Shown one piece after another: positions 32,801 to 45,800 of a stretch of 64,000 nt of DNA. Each line of letters begins with the position of its first letter. The first letter of the stretch is position 1. The position numbers and the translations under genes were made by a program. This stretch comes from Liolophura sinensis (lineage: Eukaryota > Mollusca > Polyplacophora > Chitonida > Chitonidae), in NCBI RefSeq assembly GCF_032854445.1, contig NC_088300.1, positions 29,991,608 through 30,055,607 of the forward strand, read 5' to 3'. Below the pieces are notes generated by a model. It was not told where the DNA came from. It ran no database searches and saw only the letters and a program-made list of their open reading frames with translations.

Positions 32801-35535
32801 TACTGTCTAATATGGATTACGTTTATGTTTTGCTCGCATTAGACAAACTGGGATCTTTTCAAAAGAGCACAGAACTAATAGATTTGAATGGTCTGTGGTG
32901 GAGAAACTGGACGCTAAAAGCTGTGTGCACAGACCGCTTGGAAGCCGTATAATTGCATGCAGTTCTAGTTCATATTGTAATGTAACTTTCGGACTAAAAA
33001 ATGAAATTTATTAATTGATTATTTGATTCGTGCTATTCCCGTAGTAACAGATGTCGGTCTGGGATATGGATGGAAGATACTACAGTGCCTGGCTAAACGA
33101 ATGGGTGATCAGTGAACAACTCAGGAGTACGGAACCATTTGAGGTCTCTGGATGCATGTCACTCTGGGTTCAAATCTGTACTAGTAATTAACTTGCCAGT
33201 GCACAGAAGTACCGCAATCCTCCATCTAACCGCCATGTTCTTTTACCATTGAGACAGACGTTAACAGTGGGTGCCGCCATGTTCCTTTACACATTGGGAC
33301 AGACATTAACAGACATTAATAGTGACATTTATATTGGATGAATTTTCTGGTTGACAATGGTCAGTTAACGCACGGGGAAATCTGCACCAGACGTATTCTA
33401 CTTAGTTTATTTTCTCTTCATATCAACTTTATTTATTGACAAGGGATTAGAAGGTCCGCCTCTTAGTGAGAGGGCTATGTAAAAGCTTGGAATTTTAAAA
33501 TCCACACTTTTAATAGTTTCCTGCTTGGCGTAAGAGAATGGGGATAGAACCTTTACTAGTAGACCCGGTGTCAGTATATTATGGCTGCAGGGTGCGGTAT
33601 CATGCCTGGTGTCAGATTATAAACGGAATCAAACAATAAGCGGTTGATAGGCGATTTGTATACCCACAGGGCTACTTATATACTGACTGGTTGTGTTTTT
33701 AAAGCACTACGACTTATTGGCCGTTTGTCCACGTGGTAAGGTAATTACCAAGGCATAGCACTTTCCACTATCCATACACCTGATTTGGTGCGGCATATGT
33801 GACACATGTAGTGTTCGTTATATCTATGGTTTATTGTTAGAGATTTGTTTGATAGGTGAATTTTTGGTCTAGATATTTGGTGTTACGAGCCAGGCTGTTT
33901 GATAGTGATCCTTATGTCTTGAAGATCCTTCGAATCACAATTATAATGTTTTTCAGTGTTTCTAGTTGCTCGTTGGTGTGTGTTTTTGGAGAGGGCATAG
34001 CGAAGATCGAATGATTCCCACACAAAAAATATTTCTATACCGTTACAAAGGCCCGATTCAGCGATATCAGCTATGAAGATAAGAGGGTGGGAGTTACTGG
34101 CGTATCTGGTAGAAAAAATCTCCCGATAAGTCATGCTAGAGAAAACCTTTTCTATATAGAGGCCATTAACCATGCATGGGTAGCGGCATATGAACTATAC
34201 TGATTCAGTTTCCTTTTCTCCATTGCAATTGATTTTACACCTTTTTTCTTATACAATCGTATATGTAAAACTTCAATCTATTCTGTTTCACACTACCAAT
34301 GACAACAGTGGAGCTGACCCTAAAAGGTTATTAGAACCTTGATGTTTTTCACTCAGTCATCAATTTTTGCAATGAAAAGTAAAAAAGGAGTACATTTTGT
34401 ATAACCAATACTTATTAGTTTATAGCTAATAAATTAATGGTGATGAGATGTAAAACACATTCATCTTCACAGAATTGGAAGTCACCCACTGTGCAAACAC
34501 GTGGACAGTTAGATAATATTATTATCGTTAACAGGCATATTCCATTCTTTACACAACACAAAATCTAATGCTGACAGATGACCTCCGTGTAATCGGCACC
34601 GGTGATATTAGAGTCTGACACCTGACGGCTAAAATACTTTGTAATGATCTATACTAAACGAACAGTAAACCCCAGTCATCCCACGGGTTGGAATGTGCTC
34701 CAAACGTGTGCTTCTCTGTACGTCTCTGGTTTTCAAAAGTGATAGGCCTCTCAGTTAGCCTATATGGTGACCTTTGAAACGTGTTGTTGCTCGAATGCGC
34801 AGATGTTGTATATGTACTGATAGAAAATAGCGCTGACCACGTTGACGTTTTAAACCAGAGACCACATAGGTAGACTGAAACCGTGTCATCATTGTGTTTG
34901 CCAGTGGGATTTTATGTTTTCGCACGAAATGGATTCAATTTTTTAATTTGAACAAACATAATGAATCTGGTGAACAGAAAGGAGAGAGCTCCCGCAGGAC
35001 ACAGAAGGAACCTAATAATAATAGTAATAACATCTTTATTTATTGGAGGTAACCCAGTCAATTTGTACAAAACTGTTCTTCCCCAAGGCCTTCACAAACA
35101 AAAGCTAAACAATATATGGAAACATGTAAACAGTGGCAAATGACAAATGTGACTACCGCCCCCACAACTGTCCCAACCAGCAGTTAGGACAGGGTAGTGG
35201 CAGACGGCACACTAGTGACCACTTCCCGCCCCGCCTGCTGGCTTGAAAACGCTTACACACATGTGCAATCAGGACCCCACTGTCACTTTCGTTTTCGTAA
35301 TTCTGTGTATTTTGGGGTGTAAAGTCTGTTTTCGCTGTCAGCCTGCCACTTTTGGTGTAGATTCGCATGCTTGGTATCAAAATGATGGAAATGGTCCAAG
35401 CTTTGGGCAGATATGAGTTTTAATGATGAAAGTTTGAAATTCGGGGCGAGAGGACACAAGGAGACAGGTGGTGATCAGGCAGCGAGTGACGTTCAATTGG
35501 CCTTGCTAGGCACCCCACCCAGCTGCCGACATAGA

Positions 35536-36590
35536 AAGTGAACTGCAGCGCTAAACGGTAACATTGTCCTTTATGCAAAGTTAATTGGGGTGTGAGGCCT
35601 TTTTGGGCACGGAATGTTTGGGACTGAGCTAGCTACAGCGCTAAACGTTAACACTGTCGTTAATGGAAAGTTAATGGGGGTGTGAGGCCTTTTTGGGCAC
35701 GGAATGTTTGGGACTGAGCTAGCTACAGCGCTAAACGTTAACACTGTTGTTATTGGAAAGTTAATGGGGGTGTGAGGCCTTTTTGGGCACGGAATGTTTG
35801 GGACTGAGCTAGCTACAGCGCTAAACGTTAACACTGTTGTTAATGGAAAGTTAATGGGGGTGTGAGGCCTTCTTGTGCACGGAATGTTTGGGACTGAGCT
35901 AGCTACAGCGCTAAATGTTAACATTGTCGTTAATGGAAAGTTAATGGGGGTCTGAAACCGTCTTGTGTACGGAATGTTTGTAACTGAGCTAGCTACAGCG
36001 CTAAACGTTAACATTGTCGTTAATGGAAAGTTAATGGGGGTCTGAAGCCGTCATGGGTACGGAATGTTTGGGACTGAGCTAGCTACAGCGCTAAATGTTA
36101 ACATTGTCGTTAATGAAAAGTTAATGGAGGTGTGAGGCCTTCTTGTGCACGGAATGTTTGGGACTGAGCTGCAGCGCTAAACGTTAACGTTGTCGTTATT
36201 GGAAAGTTAATAGGAGTTTGAGGCCTTCTTGGGTACGGAATGTTTGGGACTGAGCTAGCTACAGCGCTAAACGTTAACGTTGTCGTTATTGGAAAGTTAA
36301 TAGGAGTTTGAGGCCTTCTTGGGTACGGAATGTTTGGGACTGAGCTGCAGCGCTAAACGTTAACGTTGTCGTTATTGGAAAGTTAATAGGAGTTTGAGGC
36401 CTTCTTGGGTACGGAATGTTTGGGACTGAGCTAGCTACAGCGCTAAACGTTAACGTTGTCGTTATTGGAAAGTTAATGGGGGGTGTGAGGCCTTCTTGGG
36501 CACGGAATCATTGGGCCTGAGATAGATACAGCGCTAAACGTTAACATTGTCGCTTAGAATGGTGGTCTGAGGCCATGTACAAGCACAAAA
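35536..36590. repeat. 90-bp minisatellite, about 12 copies
   Basis: Consensus elements are TAGCTACAGCGCTAAACGTT, the ATTGTCGTTAATGGAAAGTT segment, the GTGTGAGGCCTTCTTG segment and ACGGAATGTTTGGGACTGAG. Early units are exactly 90 bp (starts near 35629, 35719, 35809, 35899, 35989, 36079), keeping one minus-strand frame open for 147 codons (VLTFSAVASSVPNIP repeated). Later units alternate with an 84-bp form lacking AGCTAC, and the frame breaks. I treat the ORF as repeat-derived unless transcription is shown. Confidence 0.95.
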
Positions 36591-36627
36591 AAGCGAGTGG
36601 AAGATGGCGTAAATCGCCATATATCAA

Positions 36628-36720
36628 GACGTACGGCCAAACCAGAGGAGGGACGGCAGTGTGATAGCTGGAAAATGGTCACATGTAACCGGTGAAATAC
36701 GGCCTCTTGTCTTTCTGAAA
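36628..36720 (+). repeat. Dispersed repeat family D, copy 4
   Basis: GTACGGCCAAACCAGAGGAG, CAGTGTGATAGCTGGAAAAT and GTCACATGTAACCGGTGAAA match the 5' part of the family D copies at 6246 and 42150. Confidence 0.6.
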
Positions 36721-37430
36721 GATAGGGGCAAGCATTATACCGTTACAAAACAGATGCGCATTGTTTGTTAAACATCCCTGAGCAGATCTGAAAAGCGCTG
36801 GAGAATTAAATTTCAACAGTGAGAGAAAATTACGTCGACCTCCACTTATCTTGCTCTGGTCATCTGAATAGTAAAACTGACTCAGTGCCCCGATAAGGCT
36901 TAGTTAATATCCCGGAGAAATGTTGAGATACAAAGAGGGCATTGTGACCATTCCCCACCTTATGTTGCTTTCTTCGGCAAAGCAGCCCGTGGTGACGAGA
37001 TGTCATTATGCGACATAAAAGCTGTCTTTTGTGCGCAGTAGCAAAAATCAAGTCATCTGTTAATTCTGTGTCACTTTTAGTGAGACTCTTCTTGTGAGAT
37101 GGTACTTTAACATGATCCACTCGACACAATCAATGGTAGACAGCACGATTTCTAAACTTGTGAACACATGCACAAATAAATCTAAATTTTTTTGACCGCA
37201 TAAATTACTGATTGATACAGTAGGTTGGACGTGAAGACAGAAACTGTATCTCAGCACGGCGTGCTGACTTTGCACTTTTTTGCACGAATTGTATAGAAAC
37301 ACACGCAAATGTGACAGTGATATAATTGGCGTCTATTCCGAGGTAAAGGTTAAAACAGAGCCACTGAAAATTTCTGCTTTATTTATGGTTTCATTTCAAT
37401 TTTTCTGACAGATCACACTGCGCCTTAAAG

Positions 37431-38954
37431 GAAAAGACAGCACCTGGCTAAAACATATTTCAGTTGAAAGCAGGATAGTCAAGCTGTCTGAAAAGGATCA
37501 TACTTTATTATTTTAAAGAGATTTCACCGAATAACATGTAGAACAAAATATCAATACTGCACAAAGGGATGGTGTGAAACGAGGCAGATATTTTGAGAAT
37601 TTTATCCAATCAAACACGTTGCTATCAGACTGCGCGGCCTAAGCTGTGACGTAGTCTTTACACATTCAGTGCATGGAGTGACAAATGATAAAGCATCATT
37701 TTGAGATCGTTTTCAACGATTTATTCAGTTACACGTAGCCGAAGGTGCCATTTCACGCAGCGTTGTGGGACAGATTTTTTATCATTTACCGACCACCACA
37801 GATCTACAATCAGTTGATTTAAAAGCCGTGTAATATCAACGACGGTATCACAAATTATGTCAGACAGCAGCATACCATCTGGGCCCAAACAGCATTCATC
37901 TCCCCAGTGGACCTTAGGCTGACTTAGACACACTGTTCAAAGTATACATATACATGCGTTGTCGTTCATGTTAGCGTTTAATCAGCATGAAGCTGCTAAA
38001 TAACAAATATCAGGTCAGTGAAAAATTCATAAGGGATGCCGAAGGTTTATGGTAATGAGACGGCATCTCATCGGACAATGATTAAAATTAATTAAATCTT
38101 ATGATATATTTTTGTCTCTGAATTTATTAGAACTGAAGATTTTAAATTTTGCCGATTGTCAATACAGTAAAGTTATTGAAACGTCATGTTTAAACCGAGG
38201 TGTTTTCTCTGACGTCTGCGATAATTAGCTCAACGCTGCTCTCATCTTACAAGCCATCATAACAAACTTGAAGCATAAAATCCAGCGACAGTCGAATGCC
38301 ACCTCAGTGGTGCTTAGATTTATTTCCTTTTGTGTCAGAATTGAGCATGACCCCAGTTGTACAATAATCCTATACTAATTTTATCATCATTTAATAGGGG
38401 TTAGAATTACCGGTACCAGCTCAACCCTTCCTGAAGCTACTACCTGAACCAGGAATACCTTGGCCGTGCATCTGCATGCTACTTATACACTGTATAAACG
38501 ATATAGTGGGCTTACTGTGTGAACAGTTTAAGCAGTGGAAAAAACATACTTCCAGTATGTCCAGTTTCCGAGAAAGCTATTTATCACCTGGCCCTGCATC
38601 GATGAAGTCAACAACTTTAGTCTGCCTTAGGCTACTTCCTGGATTATTATATGGAAAAAAAACCTTAGACGTTAGAGAGCTAGAGTAGACATGACGTCAC
38701 CTTGCTGTCAGTAATGGAGGCGTGCTGAAGCTGTGGCAACACGAAGTTTCAATAAACTTTTACTGGGATGACAAAGAATCTAAAAAATATTTAATTTACT
38801 GTTTAAGATACTTTGACTGGTGGTCTTTCAGTGGACATAAATATTAGTCACGTGTTGTTCACTTTTTAACTGCACGTAGGTAAAATGGATAACGTGTATT
38901 AATCGATTAATCACGTTATTGTAATGAGTCTTACACTTTTAGAACTAAAGAAGG
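37431..38954. other. No gene recognised
   Basis: Only short ORFs. No domain, RNA gene or repeat was recognised between segmental units 1 and 2. Confidence 0.35.
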
Positions 38955-41565
38955 AAATTTTATTAATTGATTTATTTGATTGGCGCTATTTCCGTAGCAA
39001 CGTGTTATCGGTGAGGCATATGGATGGAGAATACTACAGTGCTGTGGGTAAAAGTATGGGTGATCAGTGAACCACTCAGGGGTACGGAACCAGCTGAACG
39101 GACTCATTTACTTATTCATTTGTTTGGTGTTGATTGCCGTACTCAAGAAAATGTCCCTTATACAACGGCGACCAGCATTATTGTGGGCGGAAAACCCAGG
39201 GGAAAACGCACGACCATGTTACGGCACTTCCATAAACCTGACTGGTGCGCTATAGTGTTCGTTATTTTGGTGATTTCTTGTTGGAGGTTCGTATGATACA
39301 TCAGTTTTTGGTTTAGTCTTTGATGTTTGGAACTACAAATAAAAAAGTTTTCATAGTTTCTAATTGTTTGCTGGTTTGTATTTTAGAGAGGGCATATTAA
39401 AGGTTTTAGCGTTCCACAACTGAAGCATTTCTGGATAGTGAAAAAGGGTCGATTAACCAATATCTGTGAAGATAAGAGGACGGAAGTGACTGGCGTCTGA
39501 GTCTCCAAATTTAGTAGAAAAATTCTACCGATAAGTCATGTAAACGAAAACCTTTTCTATGTACAGGCTATCGGTTGCGTCGGTTTCTTCTTCTCCGTTA
39601 CATTGGCCTTGAGTGCATTGTTTCTTCTTTTATTAGCTTGTGTGTAAAACCTCAGTCTATTCTATATCCCTCTATCGATGATAAAGCCGAATGGATTGGG
39701 CTCTTATTTGAACCATGGAGCCCCTAAACCTTTGACGCTGTAAGGAACTGACTTTTTCTGTATTTTTGCTCACTCGGACAACACTTGTGGAAACGAAAAA
39801 GAAACATGTTGTGTACTTCAATTTGATCATTCAAAAGATGAATACTCCGAGTACGTGATGCGTGTACCTTAACTGTATGGCGAGTCAATGTGTAAACACG
39901 TGGACTGTTACTGAAAAAATATTATCAGTTTACATTTCTGGCTCAGCACAAAACATAAACTGACAGATGACCTGTGACCTGTGATCCACAGCAGTGAGTG
40001 AGCCCCTTAATAACTAAATTACATTGTAATAAGCAATATGACTCAGACCGTAAACTACAGTCATTCAACGAATTTGATTTGCCGCAAACGTGTGATCAAA
40101 AGGGATAGAGCTTTCAATTCTGAACGCATATGCTAATATGGCGGCCGTTAAAACGTGTTGCTGTTCTTTTTCGCACAGATGATGTATGTATAGTGTTGGG
40201 AAATAGCGCTGACGACTTTGCGATTCAAACCAAATACACAGCAAGACGGATACCTTTTTATCATCGCCTGGACGACTTTGTCAATGTATTTTCTCACGAA
40301 AATAGTGGCTAGATTTTCATTGTGAACAAAGATAATGCGTCTGGTGACCAGAAACGAGACAGTTCCCGTAGGACAATGAAGAAATCCGACTCAACAGGAG
40401 CCACGTTCTTTAAGAAAGCCATGGACAAGCATTATACCTTTACAAAACAGATGTCCACTGCTTGTTAGACTTTCCCGAGCAGAACTGAAAAGCGCTGGAG
40501 AACTAAATTTCGACTGGGAAAGTAAATTACATCTATCCCCACTGATCTAGTTCTGGTCATCTTGTCGCCGCCATCGACTCTCCATGGGATCGTTACATCT
40601 GCCACACTTTTAATGATAAAAGCGTCGAGAACTGGTTGCTGAGAAACGTGTAATTATATCCAGCCCAGGACCGTCTCCTTCGGCAAAAATACATGGCTAC
40701 AGATGGGGCCTTGGTGATGAAGTGAATTTAATGTCCAGTGAAGGGATTTCCGTACAACACTTTGCTGACTTACTTCTAAATTGTTCAACACACTGTTACC
40801 TTTCAGTTTTTCTGTTTCTAGTTTCTAGAATACAAAATGACAAGCTTTATTTGCAAATCCAGTTGTCTATTGGCTGTTTTTCGCTGCATTATAGCGAAGA
40901 ATGTCTCCACGTTTGGGTAGACTTCACCTTTACATGTGAATCTTAGGATCACATGGAGAATTTTTGTGAATTGAAATTCCAGTTATGTGATATTAGAGTG
41001 AACCTTAATTAAAGAATTAGTATGGCGTAACAGAAAATGTTTAGCCTTTTTGCATAACCAAAGACCTGTGAGTTGAAAAAAAATCTCATTGAGTTCCTTG
41101 ATACGGCTTAGTTTGTATCCCGGAAGCAGAAATGTTGTGATTACAAAGGAAGCATTGTCACAATTTCCAGGGTTATTTTGATATTCTGTGCACAGCAATC
41201 CGTGGCGATATGTCAATATGCGACAGGAAATCTGTCTGGACTCGCCGTTCTGCCCAACAGCAAAAAAAGATATGTTTTCCTTTTTGTCTCACTTTTGATA
41301 TGGTGCTTTATCCTGAACCGGTTGGAGAGCGTGATTTGTAAACTTGTAAACATGTGACGGATTTCAAAAAATGTAAATTCATTCCAGATGTCATTACCGC
41401 TCTGTGAAAATAACGGCCTGTAGAATCTATCCTTGTTATACGGAAGTAGATTAGTATAGCGCGAATGGGAATCAGTTTGCGTATTAGAAAATATTCAATC
41501 ATATAATGATCAGACCTATGTCTGGAAAATGACATAGTACTGATATTAAATTAAGGCATATACAG
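38955..41565 (+). repeat. Segmental repeat unit 2
   Basis: Direct, diverged copy of unit 1 (anchors at 38955, 39388-39570, 39889, 40336, 40428 and 41095-41360). It lacks the minisatellite insert: CTGGTGACCAGAAACGAGAC (about 40340) is followed within about 90 bp by CAAGCATTATACCTTTACAA. A SINE A fragment at 39105-39222 interrupts its start. Its 3' part (41330-41560) aligns with unit 3 at 46850-47060. Confidence 0.75.
39105..39222 (-). repeat. SINE family A, 3' fragment
   Basis: Minus-strand tail and core (TTACTTATTCATTTGTTTGG, a GCCGTACTCAAGAAAATG segment and a GACCAGCATTATTGTGGGCG segment on plus), then GGGGAAAACGCACGACCATG. The head is missing. It lies inside segmental unit 2. Confidence 0.8.
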
Positions 41566-42149
41566 CACTGTACCCGTTATAACAGTTTTACATTCAACAC
41601 GCATTGTCAAATGGATGTGATTGGACCAGTACATATGAACTGGCCATCATTCGGTGGCCTGATGGTCCGCTTCGAAGTCGGAAGACCCAAGATCAAAACA
41701 TGTTAGAGTCCGTACCAAAGACGTTTAACATTATACTTGTCCAGTGTCTTCGGCATGATACTTCAGTGGTGGAAGTATCTGATTGCATGAACTCGCCCTT
41801 GCCACTAGAAGACACAGTATATTTACACATCTTCACGTTATTGATTACACCGTGAAACCCCAAACATGCATACGTACATACATACACACGCACATACGCG
41901 CATACATACCTATAAATTGAATAGAAAACGTTACAAGAAATAATGAACGACTCATTAATTAACTAGCATTTGAGTGGCTTGAACTAAGGTGAAGACGTAA
42001 GTTTGAAGAGGGTTGGTAGATTCATCAGTTGACCTTTCTTCACAATTATATAATAAGTGAAAATCTCTTGAGCACGATGTTAAAATCAGTGGGAATGAAA
42101 TAATTTTGTATGTGAACATATAGACGTTTCGTTCTCTTTTCAATATGAT
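41566..42149. other. No gene recognised
   Basis: Contains a CATA/CACA-rich low-complexity run at 41866-41910. Otherwise nothing recognised. Confidence 0.4.
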
Positions 42150-42300
42150 TAAAGACATACAGTACAGAGAGTAAACCAGAGCAACGACGACAGAGTGATA
42201 GCTGGCTACAGATCACACGTACCGGCAAAATACAGCCTCTTGTCAGTTTACCTAGGTCAAGGTTTTTATTCTAACTCTTATGTCGTAGCAATTTACACGT
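42150..42300 (+). repeat. Dispersed repeat family D, copy 5
   Basis: ACAGAGAGTAAACCAGAGCA, AGAGTGATAGCTGG, CTCTTGTCAGTTTACCTAGG and TTTTTATTCTAACTCTTATG match family D in order. Confidence 0.6.
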
Positions 42301-43061
42301 CCCCCAGATATTTTTACAATTATATATTTAACGGTAATTAACCATTCGCGGTAGTACAGGGTAGTAGTCCAAGTGTTGTGTTATTTAAAATATACACATG
42401 TATTACATTGCTATATTTTTTTCAACTACTGATCATTTGTTAATGGAAATTAAAGACCATAAACCAGCCAGTTTGTCAGTTCAGTAGTTGCGACCATGGA
42501 CCTATGGTTGCTTATAGTTGACAGTGGGTTTTGTGTGATTTCCTCATTGGTCTGAACCGAGGCGAGTGATTTTGAAAATGTCGTGGAATAGTTACTCCAA
42601 TCAGGCGATCAGTGAACCACTCAGGCTCACGGAAGCAGGTAGATTGTTTGGCCACACGTCACTCTGGGCTTCAAGTCTGGACGAGTAATTACTTTTAACA
42701 AGCGGAAGTAACACAGTCGTTCGTCTTAATGTCATGTTCAGTTGATGCTGCGGGTTACCAACTCGTGGACGGTATGATGGATTATACAGCTTCGCTATGT
42801 TAAATGTGTTGGTACTGTACTTTGTTGAATTCAGGTGATGAGAAAGATGAAGCGGTTAAAGGAGACTAGCAAAGTTTCACGTCTACTTTAGTTTTTAACT
42901 TGTAGCCAAAATGGAAGGTCGTTAGACTTATAAAAATGGTGTCATTTGTGCTCCCTGTTCTGGTTTGGCGATTATCTAAAAAGAATAGACAAAGTGCCAG
43001 GCAGACCAGATGACCCGCACCTTGGTCCACTGGGGTCTAATAAGACTACATGTTCCTCTGT

Positions 43062-43316
43062 GGCCTGATGGTTTTACGTTTTAGTGCAAAAGAATGACTG
43101 AGGAGTCTCCCAACAATGCCGTCGCTGTAAGTTCAAGTCCAGCTCATACTTGCTTCCTCTCCGGTTAAACCTGGGATGGTCTGCCAACAGGCAGCGGATT
43201 GTCGTGGGTGCTTTCCGTTCTCTGTTTGGTTTCCTCCCACCATAATGGTCGCCACCTTTGTAAAATATCTCTGAGTATCGCGTAAACCTTCGGTCAAATA
43301 AATTAATAAATAATAA
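43062..43316 (+). repeat. SINE family A, diverged full-length
   Basis: Head CTCTGTGGCCTGATGG, box B CTGTAAGTTCAAGTCC, then a TGGTCTGCCAACAGGCAG segment, a TTTCCTCCCACCATAATGG segment and an AAATAAATTAATAAATA tail. Several small deletions. Confidence 0.85.
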
Positions 43317-44339
43317 ACTAATGCGACCCATTACATTGGGATCGTCTTGCTGTACATGGGAGACACCATCTTTATATGACCAGATTGATATCAATAACAA
43401 GAAACAACGGCCCTTGAAACTGATAGAATTGAAATGTTCTGACATGTTGACATGTTAAATAACAAAATTGAAATAAATAACAAAATATGTGTAAATACAA
43501 GAAGGGGATAAAAACGCACTATTGATAACATATAACACGTACAGACTGTTTCCATAAAAGTGCAAAAAAGGTAGATTGATGGATTTTCAAGAATGACCAA
43601 GGGAATTGAAGAGCAGCCAGTAGAAATTTCAGAAATGACGAAAAGAATAGTTCTAAGAAAAAAAGGAAAATAAATTGTAAATGCCTTAAGCAATTTTAAG
43701 GTAATTCCCCGTTTGTTGCTTTGATTTTTATCTCTCATTTTGTTTTATCGCAGAAGTGTACATCGCCTTTGTGCGGCTTACATTGTTCGCCCATTAGGTA
43801 TGTAGCCAGTAGGTATCCAGGGGTCAAATCCGTGGAGTAGCGGAAACCTGCTAAAAATGAATTCGTGTCATGTCGTGTACGTGTGAATGTGTCAATATAA
43901 TCTGACTAGGTTAAAGGCCCGGTAAACCTGAAAGAACATCCTTAGTATGATCACATATATACATAGGTTAAAGCTTCAAATATATGGTAATACAATAACA
44001 TGGAGTCAAAAAAAATATAATAATAAAAAAGATTTATGGTTATACAAAACAGGAATACATATTCAGGACTAGTATCTATACTAGATGTGGATAAATTGAA
44101 TTAAACTCACAACTTTTGCAGGAAAAACATAATTGACCGGCATGGTAGGAAATAAAGTAAACAAAATTATGATGAAACACAAAGAGGAAAAAAATACAAA
44201 AAGTAAACAGTTCAACAGTAAGAGGAAATCTTTACATTTACTCTACATGCTTGTACTTTATGATGTGAACGGTACATATTTCTTAGCGTCAGCATTAACG
44301 CCACAGTCACTTCTACAAGAACATGTATGAAACGTTTCT

Positions 44340-44402
44340 GGAGAACTATACAGGTTTCCGAGATAGAGCATTATACTATACAGGTTTCCGAGATAGAGCA
44401 TT
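44340..44402. repeat. 30-bp perfect tandem duplication
   Basis: TATACAGGTTTCCGAGATAG plus AGCATTATAC occurs twice in tandem. Confidence 0.92.
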
Positions 44403-44514
44403 ATACATCGAGAATATCTGATTTGTGTCATTCGCATATATATGCACCAGGGCTGTTCAGATTTCCTTTTTCTTGTTTACAGTTTGGCGGAAACATTTAT
44501 GATACTTTATTTTC

Positions 44515-44700
44515 ACTGACTGTATACGTCGTTCTCAAGAATGATTCACTTATGTAACCCGAGGAAAACCTACGACCATCCGCATGTTGCGAAGGCAGTG
44601 TGAGCTGGACTTAAACTCATAAAGATCTTATTGGCGTGAGACTCCTGTGTCATTCCTTTGCGCTAGCTTTGCGTTAGTTTACACAACGGCGTGGAAGTCT
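44515..44700 (-). repeat. SINE family A, diverged
   Basis: On plus: a TACGTCGTTCTCAAGAATGA segment, GAAAACCTACGACCATCCGC, GTGAGCTGGACTTAAACTCA (box B side) and GTGAGACTCCTGTGTCATTC. The core is internally deleted. Confidence 0.75.
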
Positions 44701-44917
44701 CAGTTACAGGTTTTCAGTTTCTCTCTGCTAAACTATAACGTACTTTTTTCCACTCGCTCTTTTGTTTTATAGAATAGCCATTGTGTAATAGAGGTATCAC
44801 TGCTGCCTTCACACGCGATCATTCCAACTATTTTTTAAAATATTAGTTTATAAAAGTGGATTGAAAATACATATGTTTTGATATCGCAATGTTAACACTA
44901 TCCAATAAATTAATTGC

Positions 44918-45012
44918 CCGGTTTCCTCCCACCATAATGCTGGTCGCCGTCGTATGAGCGAAATATTCTTGAGCACGGCGTAAAACACCAATCAAATAAA
45001 TAAATAATTAAA
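44918..45012 (+). repeat. SINE family A, 5'-truncated
   Basis: Begins inside the core at GCCCGGTTTCCTCCCACCAT and runs to CACCAATCAAATAAATAAAT. Well conserved, so a relatively young truncated insertion. Confidence 0.9.
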
Positions 45013-45719
45013 ATACAAATATAAATGACAGTTATTTGACAGGTGGAGAATTCCGTGTAATTCTGAAAGAAAAAATAAAATTGTTCGTTCGGGCAGCAAA
45101 ACTGGAAATAAAAAAGGCATTTAAGTGAAAAAAGACGTTTGGTGACCTATATACTCCACATACTACACGAGCTTTCTGAAGGCGTGTCCTTACTTCGTAC
45201 CTAGACTGAAGAAGACACTGGTCCTCATTAAAAATAGCCGTTTTCTTCACAGGTAGTTCTGGAATAAACCGTTGCGCTGAGAAAATGGTAAAAGCTGGTT
45301 GGAACCTCTTTTAACCAGAGCTAGTCCCACTCTATCACCAACAATTCATGTCAGGAATGTCTGTACCACTGGGACACCAGATGAACTAACCTTCGCTTGA
45401 CCAGTCATGTTCTTCCAAACAACTCGAGGCACGCTTTGCACTCTTACAAAGCATATGCCTAACGCACTGAACTTATTCCGAGTTGATCTGAAAAGAGGTT
45501 GGGGATTAAATAAGGGCAGGAAGAAGTACACCTGCTCCCATTGTCCTGTCTATCAAAGTGCCGCCTTGGTGTTTCAGAAAACCTTTGAAATGTTACATCT
45601 GCCAACATCTTAATGATAACCATGCCGACAGCTCGTTACTAATGTAGTATAGCGGAAGTGGAATCGGGTGGTCCGAAGCTCTTTAGATATGTTACCGAAA
45701 CTGTATCCCTAGGAAATAG

Positions 45720-45800
45720 GTAAAAAACACCCCACCCCATCATCACTCTTAAAAACAACAACAACACCAAAAAGAAGCAATAACAAAAAACAAACTAACA
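45720..45800. repeat. A/C-rich low-complexity tract
   Basis: AAAAAACACCCCACCCC and AACAACAACAACACC-like sequence; no other structure. Confidence 0.7.

Larger units (their letters stand above)
33003..37430 (+). repeat. Segmental repeat unit 1
   Basis: Order-preserving anchors are shared with 38955-41565: the start (TTAATTGATTATTTGATTCG and GTGATCAGTGAACAACTCAG), GAAGATAAGAGG with GATAAGTCATG and AAAACCTTTTCTAT (33990-34165), AAACACGTGGACAGTTA (34500), TCTGGTGAACAGAAA (34963), CAAGCATTATACCGTTACAA (36729) and GAAAAGCGCTGGAGAA (36790). Unit 1 has extra sequence at about 35010-36725 that includes the 90-bp minisatellite. No intact gene is recognised within it. Confidence 0.75.

Noticed and set aside
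33883-34173. 96-codon minus ORF inside segmental unit 1
   Set aside because: The corresponding stretch of unit 2 has stops and indels in this frame, so there is no sign of protein-level constraint.
41866-41910. CATA/CACA run as a regulatory site
   Set aside because: Simple low-complexity sequence with no gene nearby.
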